A DNA stretch of 64,000 bases from Camarhynchus parvulus (lineage: Eukaryota; Chordata; Aves; Passeriformes; Thraupidae): the NCBI RefSeq assembly GCF_901933205.1, contig NC_044572.1, forward strand, positions 31,630,001 through 31,694,000, written 5' to 3'. This document shows, piece by piece, positions 1-12,063 of the stretch. A program made the translations under genes and the position numbers. Numbering within the stretch: the first letter of the stretch is position 1; the number at the start of each line of letters is the position of its first letter. The notes under the pieces are model-generated. The model worked only from the letters and a program-made list of their open reading frames with translations, did not search any database and had not been told where the DNA came from.

Positions 1-2811
1 TGGGGTTTTGTAGGATTATTCTGACCTGAGACAAAAGCTAAAAGTGAACATACTGCCAAAATAGTGTGCTAAGAACAGAGTACATATTCAGTATGTATAT
101 ATACAATTCGATACATATATACCCATATATTTGTGTAAGGAAGCCAAAACTATTGGGTTTGCTTATGTCTGACCAGCCAGTTTACATCTATGTTTAGTTT
201 TAGTCCCATTTCAGAAGGATGCCTTGTGCCATTTGATTTTTTGCTTTACCCTTTTTTACCTCAAACTTCTCCTAAATGTTTTTCTCCTGCTGTGAGTACT
301 CTTTGTCTTTGTGAAAACTTTTTGGTTTTGTTTTCCAACATAGAATATCTGCTGAAGGGAAATACAAAATAGGAAAGAGACTTTAAAGGGGTCATGAATA
401 TCTGACAGAACTGTCTAAATTTTCCCTGTAATAGAAAAGGCATTATATCCTTCTATTGATATTTCCATGTATTTTTACATTTGCCTCCTTTGAATTACAT
501 GCAGTAGCTGCCATTGGGGTTTAATATGAACCCCCTTTTAATATGAAACCTGAATAATTCCATAGTCACTTTGTATTACATAACTCTGTATAGTCATTTA
601 TATCGTATTTTGTATTCATCCCCTTATTGCTTTGTCTATTTTTAAAATGTCTCTGATCTTTCCTAAGGACTATTTTTAGTTTGCCAATAAATGTTCTTGT
701 ACAATTAGTACAATTTCATAAAGTCTGGTACATATCTCTATGGAGATTATAACCACAGAATTTTCAATTCCATTTCATGGACAACTTCTTATCCATCCAT
801 TCCTCCTACTCTGCCTAGCTGACCATCTGCAGCATTTGTGCTCACCTGGATTGTTGTTGTTTTGGAGATGGTTCAAATTTCTGTTTAAACCAGGATTTCT
901 TCTGGCATCTCATGTTGAATATCAGAAAATTTGTATGTACAAGCCTGTTTTTATGGTGAATTAGTTCATGATGTAGGCAGAACTAATTTCTAGTAGTAAT
1001 AATGGTATGACAGGACTGGAATCCATCTGGTTTTAGAGGGTTACCTAAATCTTTTCAGGTCACTGATCTAAATGCTCTTTATTACCATGCTGCTTGGAGA
1101 ACTTTCCTCGGGTGATCATGAAAAAATCATGGCCATTTTTACCAAAGATGTTCATGGCAGAGAGGTATCAGCAAGCCTTCAAGCCCAGAGGGTGCATGTT
1201 TGAATCAGCTGTATTTTGCATTCACAGTTTGTTCTGCCTTCAGTAATTCACAGGGTGTTTTGCTCTCTTTTCAGAGGCATGTGCGCCTCCAGAGCATCTC
1301 CTCTTCCTGTGGTGACTTTTTGTATGTGCAGACAACTGAAATATTGCATGTTTATTTAAACCAAAGTGCTTACTCTATGTATAACTTTATTTCAGGTAAA
1401 ACCGATGCTGTTGGTTTGAATGTCCAAAATGTTCCACTGGATTGGAATTGAAATAGGAAAGAATTCTTATTTTCCCCCTAAGCCTCAGAAATAAAATGGG
1501 CTTTTAAGGTGGCATTCAGATAAGAGGAAACAAGGCTTGAGGAGTAAAATGAAACTCATTGTGGTCAAGGTAATATCAGCTCCCTTGCAAAGACTGCATT
1601 GTTTGTATGGAGAGCCCTTGTGTTCTGCTGTAATAGCTCTATTAAAATTATTTTCTATTAAACTTGCATCTGTATAGAAGCACAAATGCCTCGAGGTGCA
1701 TCTAATCCTTTATAATAGATTGTGGTAGTTATTAGTCATAAGTAGCTAGGAGTGAGTTGTGAGACCTGCTGATGACAGCTGCAGCTTTGTGATGGGTGGC
1801 ATTTGTACTACCTGAATAGCTCCTACCTAACACCATGACTCCTTGCTGGCTCTTAGGTCTCCAGTTCCAGAATTTTTGCTTGCTGTCACAGGTATGCCAT
1901 AGATGGGATGATGTCCAGAAACAGTTTTGCCAACATTTGTGATGCTCAGTTTCAGTACTTTTATGAGTACTGGGGAAATACCCCTTGGCAAGTTATTATA
2001 CCTTTGACTGGCAGGTAATGACTTCTGTAAATAACAGTGCCTGCTTTATCTGTTTCAGGAATTAAAAGCTAAATGTTTCTTACAAGTTCAGAGTTCTTTC
2101 CTACCTCCTAGGTATATGATGAGGTTATCAAGACACAATATATTTCAGAATCTATGTGCATGTAGGTGCACATACTTAAGAAATGGTATGATTTTAATGG
2201 CCACTACATTTATAAAAACTGAAATATTTTTTGCATAGCTTAAGCTAACATATTCATTGTCTAGTCTGAAGGGGAATATGAGCAGATCTTTGCCAAGGTT
2301 AATCAGGAGTTTTCAGCAATTTTTTTTTTTCATTTGTGAAAGTCCAAACTACTATTTCTTTATACCACGTGCAGTGAAACTTTTACTTCTGGGCATGTTT
2401 TGGCTCCAGTATGGAATTTCTTGTTAAAAGAAGTGATCCAAAAAGATACACTCAGGCATCCTGGCCAGCTTAATGCTTTCAACCCTCAGCTGGGAGGCCA
2501 AATTAAAGTCTTTGAAATAAGCAACGCAGCAACTACAGCCTCCTGTTTCCTGTCCTATGTGATCACTGATAGGATCTTCCTTCTTGATAAAAAATATCGA
2601 TGTAGTTAGTTTTCTTTTCTAAAATAAGCACTTTCCAAGTACTACCATACCATGATTTTACATGAATATGGAAGAGATACATTTGTGGTTTAGGACATTA
2701 AATTGTAATGAGAAAGTGGACTTGGAATAAATCATCCATGAAACATAAGGGTTATAAAAAAGCTCCTGATATTGTGAAAGTTCATTGTAATCCAAAAAAT
2801 CTTTTTTCATA
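1..2811. other. Intronic or upstream sequence, nothing recognised
   Basis: AT-rich sequence with short open frames only. I looked for dynein linker or tail exons that should precede the AAA1 P-loop exon and found none that I can support. A 10-base T run lies near 2321-2330. Confidence 0.5.
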
Positions 2812-2976
2812 TGTTAAGGTGTTCTATTACTCCAGCTCAGGCTCTCCACCTAGCAGTGAGTGGTGTCCCTGCAGGAGCAGCTGGCACAGAGAAGACAGAG
2901 ACCATGCAAGATTTAGGCTGCGCCCTTGGTGTGATGGTGAAAATTTTCAACTATTCAGAATACATGGATGATGAGG
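2812..2976 (+). pseudogene. DNAH11: DNAH11 relic exon: AAA1 P-loop
   Basis: The frame reads [12 protein letters not shown], then [10 protein letters not shown], then [10 protein letters not shown] and FNYSEYMD. It matches the family stretch that contains the AAA1 Walker A motif GPAGTGKTET, the main ATP-hydrolysing site of dynein. The second P-loop glycine before the lysine is now glutamate (TEKT for TGKT), a change expected to block nucleotide binding. The exon has no stop. It ends at a good donor (gatgag|gtgaga). The left border is approximate; no clear acceptor is seen. Confidence 0.9.
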
Positions 2977-4797
2977 TGAGATGTTCTGTTAAGCAGTATG
3001 GAGATTGTTGTTTAGCCTATTTTTCATGTGAATTACACTTGAAACTGCTGCTTTCAAGAAAAAGAAGTTAAATATTTTAACTTTAGTCTGTAGGGAATAT
3101 CTATAAAGGTTTGGTCCAGACAGGAGCTTTGAGGAATTCAGTCATCTCTTGGTGGAAGTCTAGTCAGTAATGGCAGTACAATTAAAGCCTATCCACAATA
3201 AAATTGGGAAGAAAAAGTGAGTGTGCTAGGAGTGTTTCCTTGTCCTTTGCAGGCTATAAATACTGAACCAGTAATATCTTCCTCCAAAGTTCCTCTGAAA
3301 CTATTTGTAAATGAAAGACTAGATGGTAACACAAAATCATCTGTGTAATGTACTACCCAAAAATAACTTTCTCCTCAAACTGCAGGAATAAATGTGAGTA
3401 AATTCTGGTCCTAGCAGATTACAATTAAAATTTTGCTATTGAAAGCAGTTCAAGTCCTACCATGTGAGATCATGGCACCCTGTGGGTGAGAAGTTTGGAG
3501 GGATTCAACTTTGCAAGAAGTCTCAGCGGTTCCAGGACTTTCCAGTGCTTTTGAGACATGCCTTGTTTTTCCACTGTCCTGTGTTCTCCATTTTGGGGTT
3601 TTTCAGTCATTATTGCCTCCTGGCCTTTTCGAACCCTCTGCATCCCTACTAGTCTCCTTTATTATGTGTTTCCAAAGGTGATTCTTCCTATAGACATGCT
3701 TCAGCCACATGCACTTTCTGGGGCTCTAATAGTCCAGTGTTTTCCTTCTGAATTCAATGCCAGACAGATTACTAAAAGCTAAAATACCTCACTAGACCTT
3801 GCCGAGGTCTAGTGAGCTTTCTTCTTTGGTAAGTAATATCTTTCTTTTAACTCTTCTTTGTGTTACTATTTTTTTTAACAGATTTGTATTTCTTGGTGAA
3901 AACATGACACTGAAATTCAGAGTTGGAATACTTTTATTACTATGATCCCTGGATGTGCAGGTCAGATAGAACTACATGAGAAGTTCCACATTCATACTCA
4001 AATATGACAAAATTAAAACTGGTCATTTAGTTCAGCAGCATATTTCTGGATGGGGAAAAGAAGAAATATTTGGGTTTTTTAGTAGTAAGAAAGAGCTCTG
4101 AGGAAAAAATGATTTGGTTTGTAGCTGGCTTGAACACAAAATTCAAGATCTCCTTTTTGTGAGTATGTAAATTAAGTAATGATTTTTAATGAGGAAATAG
4201 TGAAATTGTTTAGCAATAACGTTATTACTTCATGTTCCTTTATAAATGAGATTTAATGAGATATTTTTCATTTGTGTCATTAAAATTTCTGGGTGTTTGT
4301 TCTAAAAGTTTAAACAGTTATATTTAGAAAAGAAACAGTAAAACCTTTAAAGGTAACCAAGCCTTCATATAAAAGCACTAAAGTTCTCCAAAAAAAAATT
4401 GAAGAATTTTAAAAAGGATGGCATTTTTAGCAATGGTTGTGTTGCACTTGGCTTCCAGGCCCTGTACAGCTGCTGGCTGTGCCCCCTTGATCAGTGGCAA
4501 GTGCCACCACTGCAGTCTGTGCCTGCTCTGAGTTTGGGCAGTACCTATCTGTGTTTCTCAGAAGCCTCTTTTGTGCAGCAATATTATGGAATATTAACAA
4601 TCACCAGTGCCTAATTAGCTCATTTTGCTTTGAACTGGGGTCCTTGTCAGGTTTGATTGACAGTCTTAATTGTGACTCTCTTGAGCTCTGTTTTTAAAAA
4701 TGTTTGCACACATCAGACATTTGATTTGGCTGACTTATTCTCACCATGTTTAAATACTAATCTGTGCATTTGGATTATGGGTTTTTTCCTTCCCTAG
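2977..4797. other. Gap: AAA1 Walker B exons not found
   Basis: In intact genes about 90 residues lie here, including CFDEFNRI (Walker B) and the NPGYAGR segment. I found no trace in any + frame, so these exons are probably deleted or mutated beyond recognition. The rest is plain AT-rich sequence. Confidence 0.5.
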
Positions 4798-4936
4798 AAC
4801 CTGTGCCATGGTTGTCCCTGACATTGAACTGGTCTCTGAAATTATGTTGTCTGCTGAAGGGTTTATTGATGTTTGTCTGTTAGCCAGGAAGTTCATCACC
4901 TTCCAACCTCTCTGCAGGGAGCTGCTCCCTGAAGAG
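4798..4936 (+). pseudogene. DNAH11: DNAH11 relic exon: end of AAA1
   Basis: Frame reads TCAMVVPDIELVSEIM, then SAEGFID, then LLARKFITF and CRELLPEE. It matches the family segment PCAMVAPDIELICEI and LARKFITLYTLCKELL after the AAA1 sensor region. It starts after the acceptor ccctag and ends at gaagag|gtgagg. No stop and no frameshift. Confidence 0.9.
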
Positions 4937-7045
4937 GTGAGGGTTCTTTGGGCTTCTGTATTTAGTACATATCTATTAGCACACACACAATACAGTGCAG
5001 CTGAATATTGCATAATAGGAGGGATTTATGCAAATTGTCTTATCTTGTATTTTGAAGACACTCTAAATCAGGTGTCCATCCTTAATAAATGCATTTGGAA
5101 AAAAGTGTCCCTTTTTCTTAAGTTTGGATGCTTGTAATGTGCTTGTTTTACATTAAGTAATGTAAAATTTGTATATCACCACTTCACACCTGGGCTGACT
5201 GACTACATTGTGCTGCTGTGTAAGACCCATGTAAATAACTATCTTTTGGAGAAGAGAGAAACAGATTATAAATTGTTTAAAACACATAAATTGTATAAAA
5301 ACACATAGCATATTGTAATCAACTGAACATGTCTTTAAACTTTCTCCAGTAAAAGCAGCAACAACTGTTTGAAACAAAGAGGGTGGAAAAGCATTTCTAA
5401 ATATTTTAGTTATTATACTAGAAAGAATTCTTATTCAGAATTATCTTAAAAATGCAAACCCTAGAAACTGATCTCTTCCCTGTATGGACGCTGTTTTAAT
5501 AACCTCCAGCTGTATATTTTTTTGCAAGATATCCCTAATATTAATTTTTATCAATGGAATTAGAACTTGAAGAACCCTTCAACCTTAAGCCATAAACTCA
5601 AATAGCAGGCAGGGCCTTTATGAAATAAAAAACAACTTTATTTTCATGCTTGCATAATTTCAAAATCATGTCTAAATATCCTGAAGATTTCTTGACACAT
5701 TCTTGCAATTTTCTAGAGATAATGAAATTAAACCGTGCATATCTAAAGGTAATTAATATTGTTTGCTTCACTAGAACAAGGATTCCTTGAGTCTAATGAT
5801 TACTTTGTCCTGGAAGCACGTTCTGAATTGAGAAAAGTAATTTATACCATTGTTTGTTGCTTCAGTATTAATCATAGTTACAATAATAATAGAAACATTA
5901 ATGTTTGAAGCAAAATATAGAATGTTCTTTATTTACTTTTTAAGTCTCATTTGGTTTACTTTTAATGGAAATGGGAGAAATCAAATAACTCTGAGAAAAA
6001 AATTCTGGGCTTCTGCATAAAATATACAGCAGTTCAGAGAGTTCTAAGAGTATTGCTCCAGTGTTGGGACTTTTAGAACTTTAAATGTACCTTTGGGGCA
6101 ATAGGATCCTAGCCTATGGAAGCTGCTGCAGAACAGGGTTATCAGTCAGGGCTTTCAGGGCTTATGTTGTGAAGGCACTTCTGGTCCTGTGACACCACAG
6201 CAGAGGAAGTCCTTGCACACTGGACAGGCCACACACCAGGCTGCTTTTAAGACGCATATCCCGCAAACAAAGAAACAAACAAAAAAACAACAAACAAACA
6301 AAAAAAACCCCACCCAAACATGCCAAAAAAACCCTTGCCTAAATCTAACAAAAATCTTATTAAGCACAGTCCATTCCTAAATTTCCTGGTTTTGTTATCA
6401 ATTCTGTTTTAACTTATTTGCCTAGATATACCATTTCTAAAATGTGGAGACTCCTTTTCAATGCAGATAACAGATAAATAATAATTTACCTCAGAAATTA
6501 CTTTCTTACTGATCATGAACTGTCCTGCGTTTGAAAATTTTTTTCTTTAATTATTTTTTGTGCTGTATTTGATTCACGATTAGGGTTACCACTGTCGTGG
6601 AAGAGAATAGATGCATAGCATCTGTCAACTTAAAATGGTGCATTTTTAAGTTGTGAATTTGCTTCCAGTTTTGTTGTTTATTTTGGGGTTGGTTTGTTTT
6701 TTTGGTGGGGGAGGGTGAGGAATTGATACTACCAATAGGCTGTATTTATATTGAATTCCTAGGTGTGACTGCAGAATATCTTTTCAAACTTTACTCAGCT
6801 GGTAGCCAGTTAAGGATAGGGAATCAAATGGTGGAATACTGAAAATTATATAGACATACAGATATATATATATATTTCAGCCTTTTATATTTTTAGTCAA
6901 CCTCTAATGCTGACCAAAAGCCACTGAAAGACTACAAGTGAATAAAAATGTCTTTTTTTACTCTGTGTGTAAAATGATTGTTTTCTTCATGAACATTACT
7001 GCTTAATTTCATGTGCTAACATGATTAGTTAAAATGTCTTTGTAG
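4937..7045. other. Intron sequence between relics
   Basis: AT-rich, without recognised exon or transposon. An A/C-rich low-complexity stretch lies at about 6258-6325 and a short (TA) run at about 6860-6878. Confidence 0.5.
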
Positions 7046-7130
7046 GGCTGTTATGACTGGGGACTTCACGCTATCAAGTCAGTTTTGGTAATTTCTGAAA
7101 CAAGGAGATAAGAAAATCCCTGAGAATTGG
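7046..7130 (+). pseudogene. DNAH11: DNAH11 relic exon: AAA1-AAA2 linker, frameshifted
   Basis: Starts after ctttgtag and reads YDWGLHAIKSVLVIS, matching the near-invariant family block YDWGLRAIKSVLVVAG. After that a single-base frameshift is needed to reach the remains of the RGDKNRPEDQ block, seen as DKKIPEN in another frame; the original frame runs into TAA and TGA. Ends before a possible donor gtaaaa. Confidence 0.88.
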
Positions 7131-7223
7131 GTAAAATATATTTCTGGTGTTTTTTCTTTGGATAAAAACAGACTCCTAAAAAATTATTTAATGTTCTTGT
7201 GGTAGATTGTTTACCCTCTTTTT

Positions 7224-7422
7224 CCATGTGTTTATGTCCATCTTAAGAGACTTCAATTTGCATAAAATAGTGACAGATGATATCCCAATTTTCACAGGCG
7301 TGATCAGTGACCTGTTTCCATCTCTGGATGTTCTGAGGATGGAGAACCTACAGTCTGAGCAGATGGTTAAACAATCTACCCTGGAGCTGTACTTGCAGAC
7401 AGAAGAGAACTTTATTCTCAAA
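7224..7422 (+). pseudogene. DNAH11: DNAH11 relic exon: start of AAA2, still open
   Basis: Open throughout: [19 protein letters not shown], then SDLFPSLDV, then [11 protein letters not shown] and EENFILK. It matches the block before the AAA2 P-loop, and [11 protein letters not shown] is one of the stretches that points to DNAH11 rather than DNAH9. The donor is kept (ctcaaa|gtaaac). No AG acceptor is present at the expected 5' border after the pyrimidine tract near 7212-7223, so splicing here looks lost. Confidence 0.93.
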
Positions 7423-7874
7423 GTAAACAAATTCATTGTCTTGAATCACTCCCCTTAAGATTTTTTATCAAGATAATTGCCAATGGGTTGTTTGTATTAG
7501 ACACAAAGATTATTTTTGAATATGTTAAAGCATTGATAAAGTGTCTCTCAATGACTCAGTATTTCAAAGGCATTTCATCATGGCAGTAATGTTCCTCAGT
7601 ATGATAAATATGTCCATTAGGAAACGTGTGTCCTGTTTGAAAAAGCTGTGTACAGTGACAGTCTAGAGTGACAAAAACGTTTGTTTGTGCATGGTAACAA
7701 GAATTTGTATTTTGTAGCAAATTCATTGTTGGTCAGATATTTATAGTGAGGTAAGACTAAGGGAACAAAAACACGTAAATAAGAAGGTGTGGATTTGGAA
7801 TGTGCATGGCCACATATGACTTTTTGCTCTGGCTTTTAGGTATAGTATAGTCCATGTTGTGCTATACACATTAA

Positions 7875-7910
7875 ATGCATGCAAGTACATGCATGCATGC
7901 ATGCATGTAT
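7875..7910. repeat. ATGC microsatellite
   Basis: Repeated catg/atgc tetranucleotides, with about five perfect units in the centre. It lies in the intron between two AAA2 relic exons. Confidence 0.85.
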
Positions 7911-8848
7911 ACTCACAATAATTAGTTGCCCATAAGCTAAATTTAAGCGCTAATTTATTTTAATTACAGACAGAGTGAAAAATTGAAACATAGAAACACT
8001 GGTTAGTACACAGACCAAATAAAAAATGTATTTATTCCCACCTTTCTTCAAGGAACATCTGCATCTGCTGTATGTGGCAGCACATCCTTGCCTTTATTGG
8101 GATATATTGGAAATAACTAGGCTAGTTGAATGTGACTGATCAGAAGATTTAAAAAGGATTTTCTACTCTTCTCTCCTATTCCATTATCCTGACAGAAGGG
8201 TGAAAAACAGTAAAGTATGCCTTGAGGTATTATGAACTTCACAATCAGCCTTCTGACAGAGTATTTTGCTTCCTGCTAACTGGGTAAATCAGAAGACAAG
8301 CACTGAGGATCATGAACTTGTTCCTGTTAGGCTTAGGAAAAAGAGAGTGAATACTCTTCACTAAAACAGAAATCCACGAGCAGCCAAGCTATTTCTAATC
8401 TGTGATTCATACAACTATTTCTTTGGAAGCAACTTATTGCTTTAGGAGACTGACTTTGTATTTTTCTGAATTCCAGCTGTACAACTGATTGCAGAATCCA
8501 CTCTGCCAAAGCAGTGGCAAAATTGTGGTAACTGCTCTGTGTGCTTGGGTTTCCACAGTCCTGCTGGACTATGTGGCTGTCTGACAGAATAGGATTTGTT
8601 CTCACTTGCTGAGGTAACTGCTTTAATTCCTTTGCACTAACTCTTAACATTTTCTGAGAGACCATGTTACTTCATGCAACATTAGCTTTGCTGAGGCAAA
8701 TCTGCCAAGAAAGTGCAAGCTTTTTTTTTCCTATTAAAGGGAATAAGAATGCAGAGAGGGAAAAAATCTTGCAAATAATTGTGTCTCTGTGATAAGAACC
8801 ACAGCAGGAGAGGAGAGGTGCTCCCTGTGTGTCCTTTCTGTGTGGAAG

Positions 8849-8926
8849 GATGTTCAGCTGGAGGAGCAGGCAGCAGTGTGTCACTCTGTGTTTGTCGATG
8901 GAATTGCAGGGAATGGGAAGGATAAG
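8849..8926 (+). pseudogene. DNAH11: DNAH11 relic exon: AAA2 P-loop
   Basis: Reads DVQLEEQAAVCHSVFVDG, then IAGNGKDKV. Intact family members read [25 protein letters not shown] here. The AAA2 Walker A is changed at three positions (GIAGNGKD for GNAGTGKS), including loss of the Ser/Thr after the lysine that coordinates magnesium. A possible acceptor (gtggaag|gat) and a good donor (gataag|gtacct) flank it. Confidence 0.88.
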
Positions 8927-9591
8927 GTACCTTCCTGCCTATGCAGCATGTTTTCCATCTCACCTTGTAAAGAAACTGCCACAGCTCTTGCATAACAAAT
9001 TCTTCATGTTGCCTTTGCCTGAGGCTGCAGGGTAATAGCACACTGCTGAGGCCACTCGGTCAGCTGCATGATGAGCAATAGAAAGTGCAAATGTTGCAAG
9101 CAAATTCTACATTTTATATGCTCTTTGCATGTCCCAAAGGACAGTTAATCATGGTATGAAGTAATGAACATTCAATTTGACAGATAGACCAAGTAATACT
9201 TTGTTCTGGAAGGAGAAGCAGGATGTTTTAATTAGACTTCTAGACAGACATCATGGAATGTCCTGCCAAAACACTAGACAAATAATTCTAATGCATAATG
9301 CTTGCTTATTTATGCTACTAAACGTTGGCAGCTGCATAGATTTTCTTCTCCATTTAACACTTTCTATTAGAATTGAGTGCAGAATATGGCTATTTCAGAC
9401 TGGGAATCTCCTTTCCTATCCTTAGGCTTAATGGAAATTTGGGGCTAAGCTAGCACAGAGACAAGAATAAATTAATGTAAACTGTTGGCTGAGTACAGGG
9501 ATTCAGTCCAAGATCCAGTTCAGAAAAAAGTGAAAAATTCCTACTATATGAAAATGGTGTTACTAACATTCACCCTGCTCCTTCCCTTCAG

Positions 9592-9725
9592 GTTCTGAAA
9601 GTTCTTCATCACATGTATGTGAACACAAATGCCCATTTGGAATTAACTTTTAATGGAGAAGTTCTGACAGCTGTTCTGAAAACTGTGTGGTTTTGTACAC
9701 CAGGAAACCTGGGAATGGAAAGATG
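9592..9725 (+). pseudogene. DNAH11: DNAH11 relic exon: AAA2, frameshifted
   Basis: Starts after cccttcag. The first frame gives VLKVLHHMYVNTN, matching ILRTLNRTYVNM. Near 9675 the match moves to another frame and reads CGFVHQETWEWKDG, matching FGFIHHATREWKDG. The expected GT donor after GATG is now gc (gatg|gcaagg). There is at least one frameshift. Confidence 0.85.
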
Positions 9726-10268
9726 GCAAGGAACGTATGTGTTCTTGCTAGGATGTCATTCTCCATCCAAAATGGACAATACCAGAATTCAGAGAACATG
9801 TAAGAGATAGAATTCTTCCATTTTTCTGAAGTTTTGATGCAGCGGGACGTGGGTGCAGAGCACTGGTGGTTCTGGGAAGGCTGGAGGGCAGGGCAGGATG
9901 CTGGTAGACGGAAAGTATTAGCCTGCACAGTTCTAATCCAGCTGCCTTGAAGGGCCTGTTATTTCCTCCCCAGACCCACAGCAGCTCCCTTATATCTCCT
10001 GTATCATGAAGACTAATGACCAACTCTCCTGTAATCAAAACAGATCATTATTACATAAAATGCAGTCATTTTGCTGTACTGAGTGTTCACTGAATTTTTT
10101 GTTATTTTAAATAACTACCTAATAAAAAAGCAAAGGAAGAAAACATGGGTTTGATGTTACAAAAGCTTCTTGTTTCAGTGATGTGTCATCTTCTGAAGTT
10201 TTAATTGCAGTACAATGTTGTTGTTTAAGCACTTAAGTGATAAGATTCTATTGAAATATAATTTGCAG

Positions 10269-10396
10269 TTCTCCTGTCATCTTCTCTGAGAGGACAAGCC
10301 AATATTACCCATGAGGGGTAAAAAAGGTTTGTTTTAAATAGGGATATAGATCCTATGTAGACTGAGTCCCTCAACACTGTTATGGATGCTAACAAG
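10269..10396 (+). pseudogene. DNAH11: DNAH11 relic exon: AAA2 Walker B region, two stops
   Basis: Starts after the acceptor atttgcag. The frame reads LLSSSLRGQANITHEG, stop (TAA), then RFVLNRDIDPM, stop (TAG), then [12 protein letters not shown] up to aacaag|gtgggc. Intact genes read [39 protein letters not shown]. The second stop replaces the tryptophan of DPMW, and the glycine of LDGDIDP is now arginine. Confidence 0.92.
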
Positions 10397-10874
10397 GTGG
10401 GCCATTGAGACACAATTACAGTGGTTCTCCCTTTACCTGTTTTCCCATTTTCTTCTTCCTCTAGGTTTCTGGAGACAGTTTTGCACTCTGCATTCCTTTT
10501 CCTTTTATTCTTATAATTTCTTCGGTTTTCACTATTGCTAAGTAATATTTAATACCTAATTTACACTTTGTGTCTTGCCTATTTGGCACAGAAAAGAGCC
10601 TTAAATTAGCCTATGAATACTGTAATGCTGATTGTGCCTCCTAGATGTGAGCTGATGTAACTCGAGGTATCAATGATGAGATTATTGAAACCAGTATTTG
10701 GAAAGCCTCTCAGTAAAATAGCTTTAAGATTCCATTATTGAAGTCCTTGCATCACTGGACTATGATGATGCCTTAAGTTTTAGCTTTTATATTTTTCAGA
10801 TTTGGTGCTGCTTTACTGTGTGGCTCTGAGCTTCATATAAAGTGATGGTAAGCTTTCTTTACAGAGTAGCTAGA

Positions 10875-11222
10875 TAAAATAATTCCTGTTCTAGCTTGAG
10901 ACCAAGGACAATCAATACAAATTTCAGGACAAATAGCACAAACAATGGTGGAATGAACAGAGAAAAACAAGAAGGATGGACTCCATAACCTAAAGTTATA
11001 ACTGGACAATTAACTCCAATATGCTAATGGACCAAAACTTATAGAAGTGTGACACCCCATGACCAGTTGTCCATTTTGTAACCATTTTGGGTCCATCTTG
11101 GGTGTAGCCCTGGCTGAGCTCTTGTACGGCCCAAGGTGTGTCCATTGAGGCCTTTTAATAAATACCTACTTTATTCTTTAACTCTGGTCTCTGTTCTAGG
11201 TCAGCCTTCTCAAGGCATCGAT
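10875..11222 (+). mobile_element. Solo-LTR-like element (avian ERV type)
   Basis: A block of about 350 bases whose 3' half resembles avian endogenous-retrovirus LTRs: a promoter-like segment, then AATAAA at about 11157-11162, then a T/C-rich stretch ending near aaggcatc. No gag, pol or env reading frames flank it, so it is read as a solitary LTR in an intron. Both borders are approximate and no target-site duplication was confirmed. Orientation is inferred from the AATAAA signal. Confidence 0.6.
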
Positions 11223-11915
11223 GGAAGGTTAGTGTAGGAAATCTAAATCAATCAGTCTAAGCACAGTAGGATACAGACTTCTTTCCTTCTATTAATTATA
11301 CAGCTAAACCAATTTTGTGGGATCTCTGAAATGCTGGAATGTAATGAAATCCAAATCTAAGATCTGAATGTAATCTTTGGAAAGTGATTGGAGTTTTATG
11401 CTTTCCTGTCTTAGAAACTTAAACCATAGTAATCCTCTGGTTACTCAGCAAGGTGCCTGGAGGGGTGAGCCATAAAATCTAACTTTATCTGAGAAACAGG
11501 AAGTGGCTTTTTCAAGAAACATTTTGGAGCACCTAAACTTAGACTCCTTCTCTGAATCATCTTCTGATTAGTTCCATTGACCTTGAGAGAGATTTTCCCC
11601 TCCTCTGCATTTGTCTGCTTTCAGGAGAACTCATGTTGGCAAAGCAGGCTAGTCACCTTTTAAATTAATTAAACTCTAGCAAACTCATACAAGATCAAGT
11701 AAAACCTTTTGAATTTTTCACCCTCTGTGATTCCAGTGAAAAACTCTAAGGCATGTTCAAACAGAGTTTGTTTAGCTTGTTCAAGGAATAGTGTATGCAT
11801 TGTGTTGCAGATAATCCTCTGCGGGTCTGTAGTAAACATGATTGCCTTGATCATGTTCTTGTTAAACAACATATCTTAACTTTCTTTCCCTGAAAAGTTT
11901 ACTGATGATTTCTAG

Positions 11916-12063
11916 GTTGTGACCCTGACAGAGTCATAGGCATACATTCATTGCTTGTAAATGTGGCTGCTGTTTGAGGTACAAGTTTAAGAGCTGCTGC
12001 CCCAGCTACAATATCCAGAGCTGGTATTCATCACCTGAAACCCCAGCACCTGGAGTAGAACCT
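11916..12063 (+). pseudogene. DNAH11: DNAH11 relic exon: end of AAA2, three stops and a frameshift
   Basis: Starts after ttctag. The frame runs VVTLTES, stop (TAG), AYIHCL, stop (TAA), MWLLFEVQ in exact register with VLTLASNERIPLTPFMRLLFEI. One base is then missing, and the match continues in a new frame as LRAAAPATISRAG and LKPQHLE, followed by a TAG where family members have the tryptophan of LGWN. The donor is kept (cct|gtgagt). The PAT-SRAG arginine block is still readable. Confidence 0.92.

Noticed and set aside
4808..5137. A 109-codon open frame taken as one gene.
   Set aside because: Only its first part, up to the donor at 4937, is a dynein exon; the rest is read-through into the intron.
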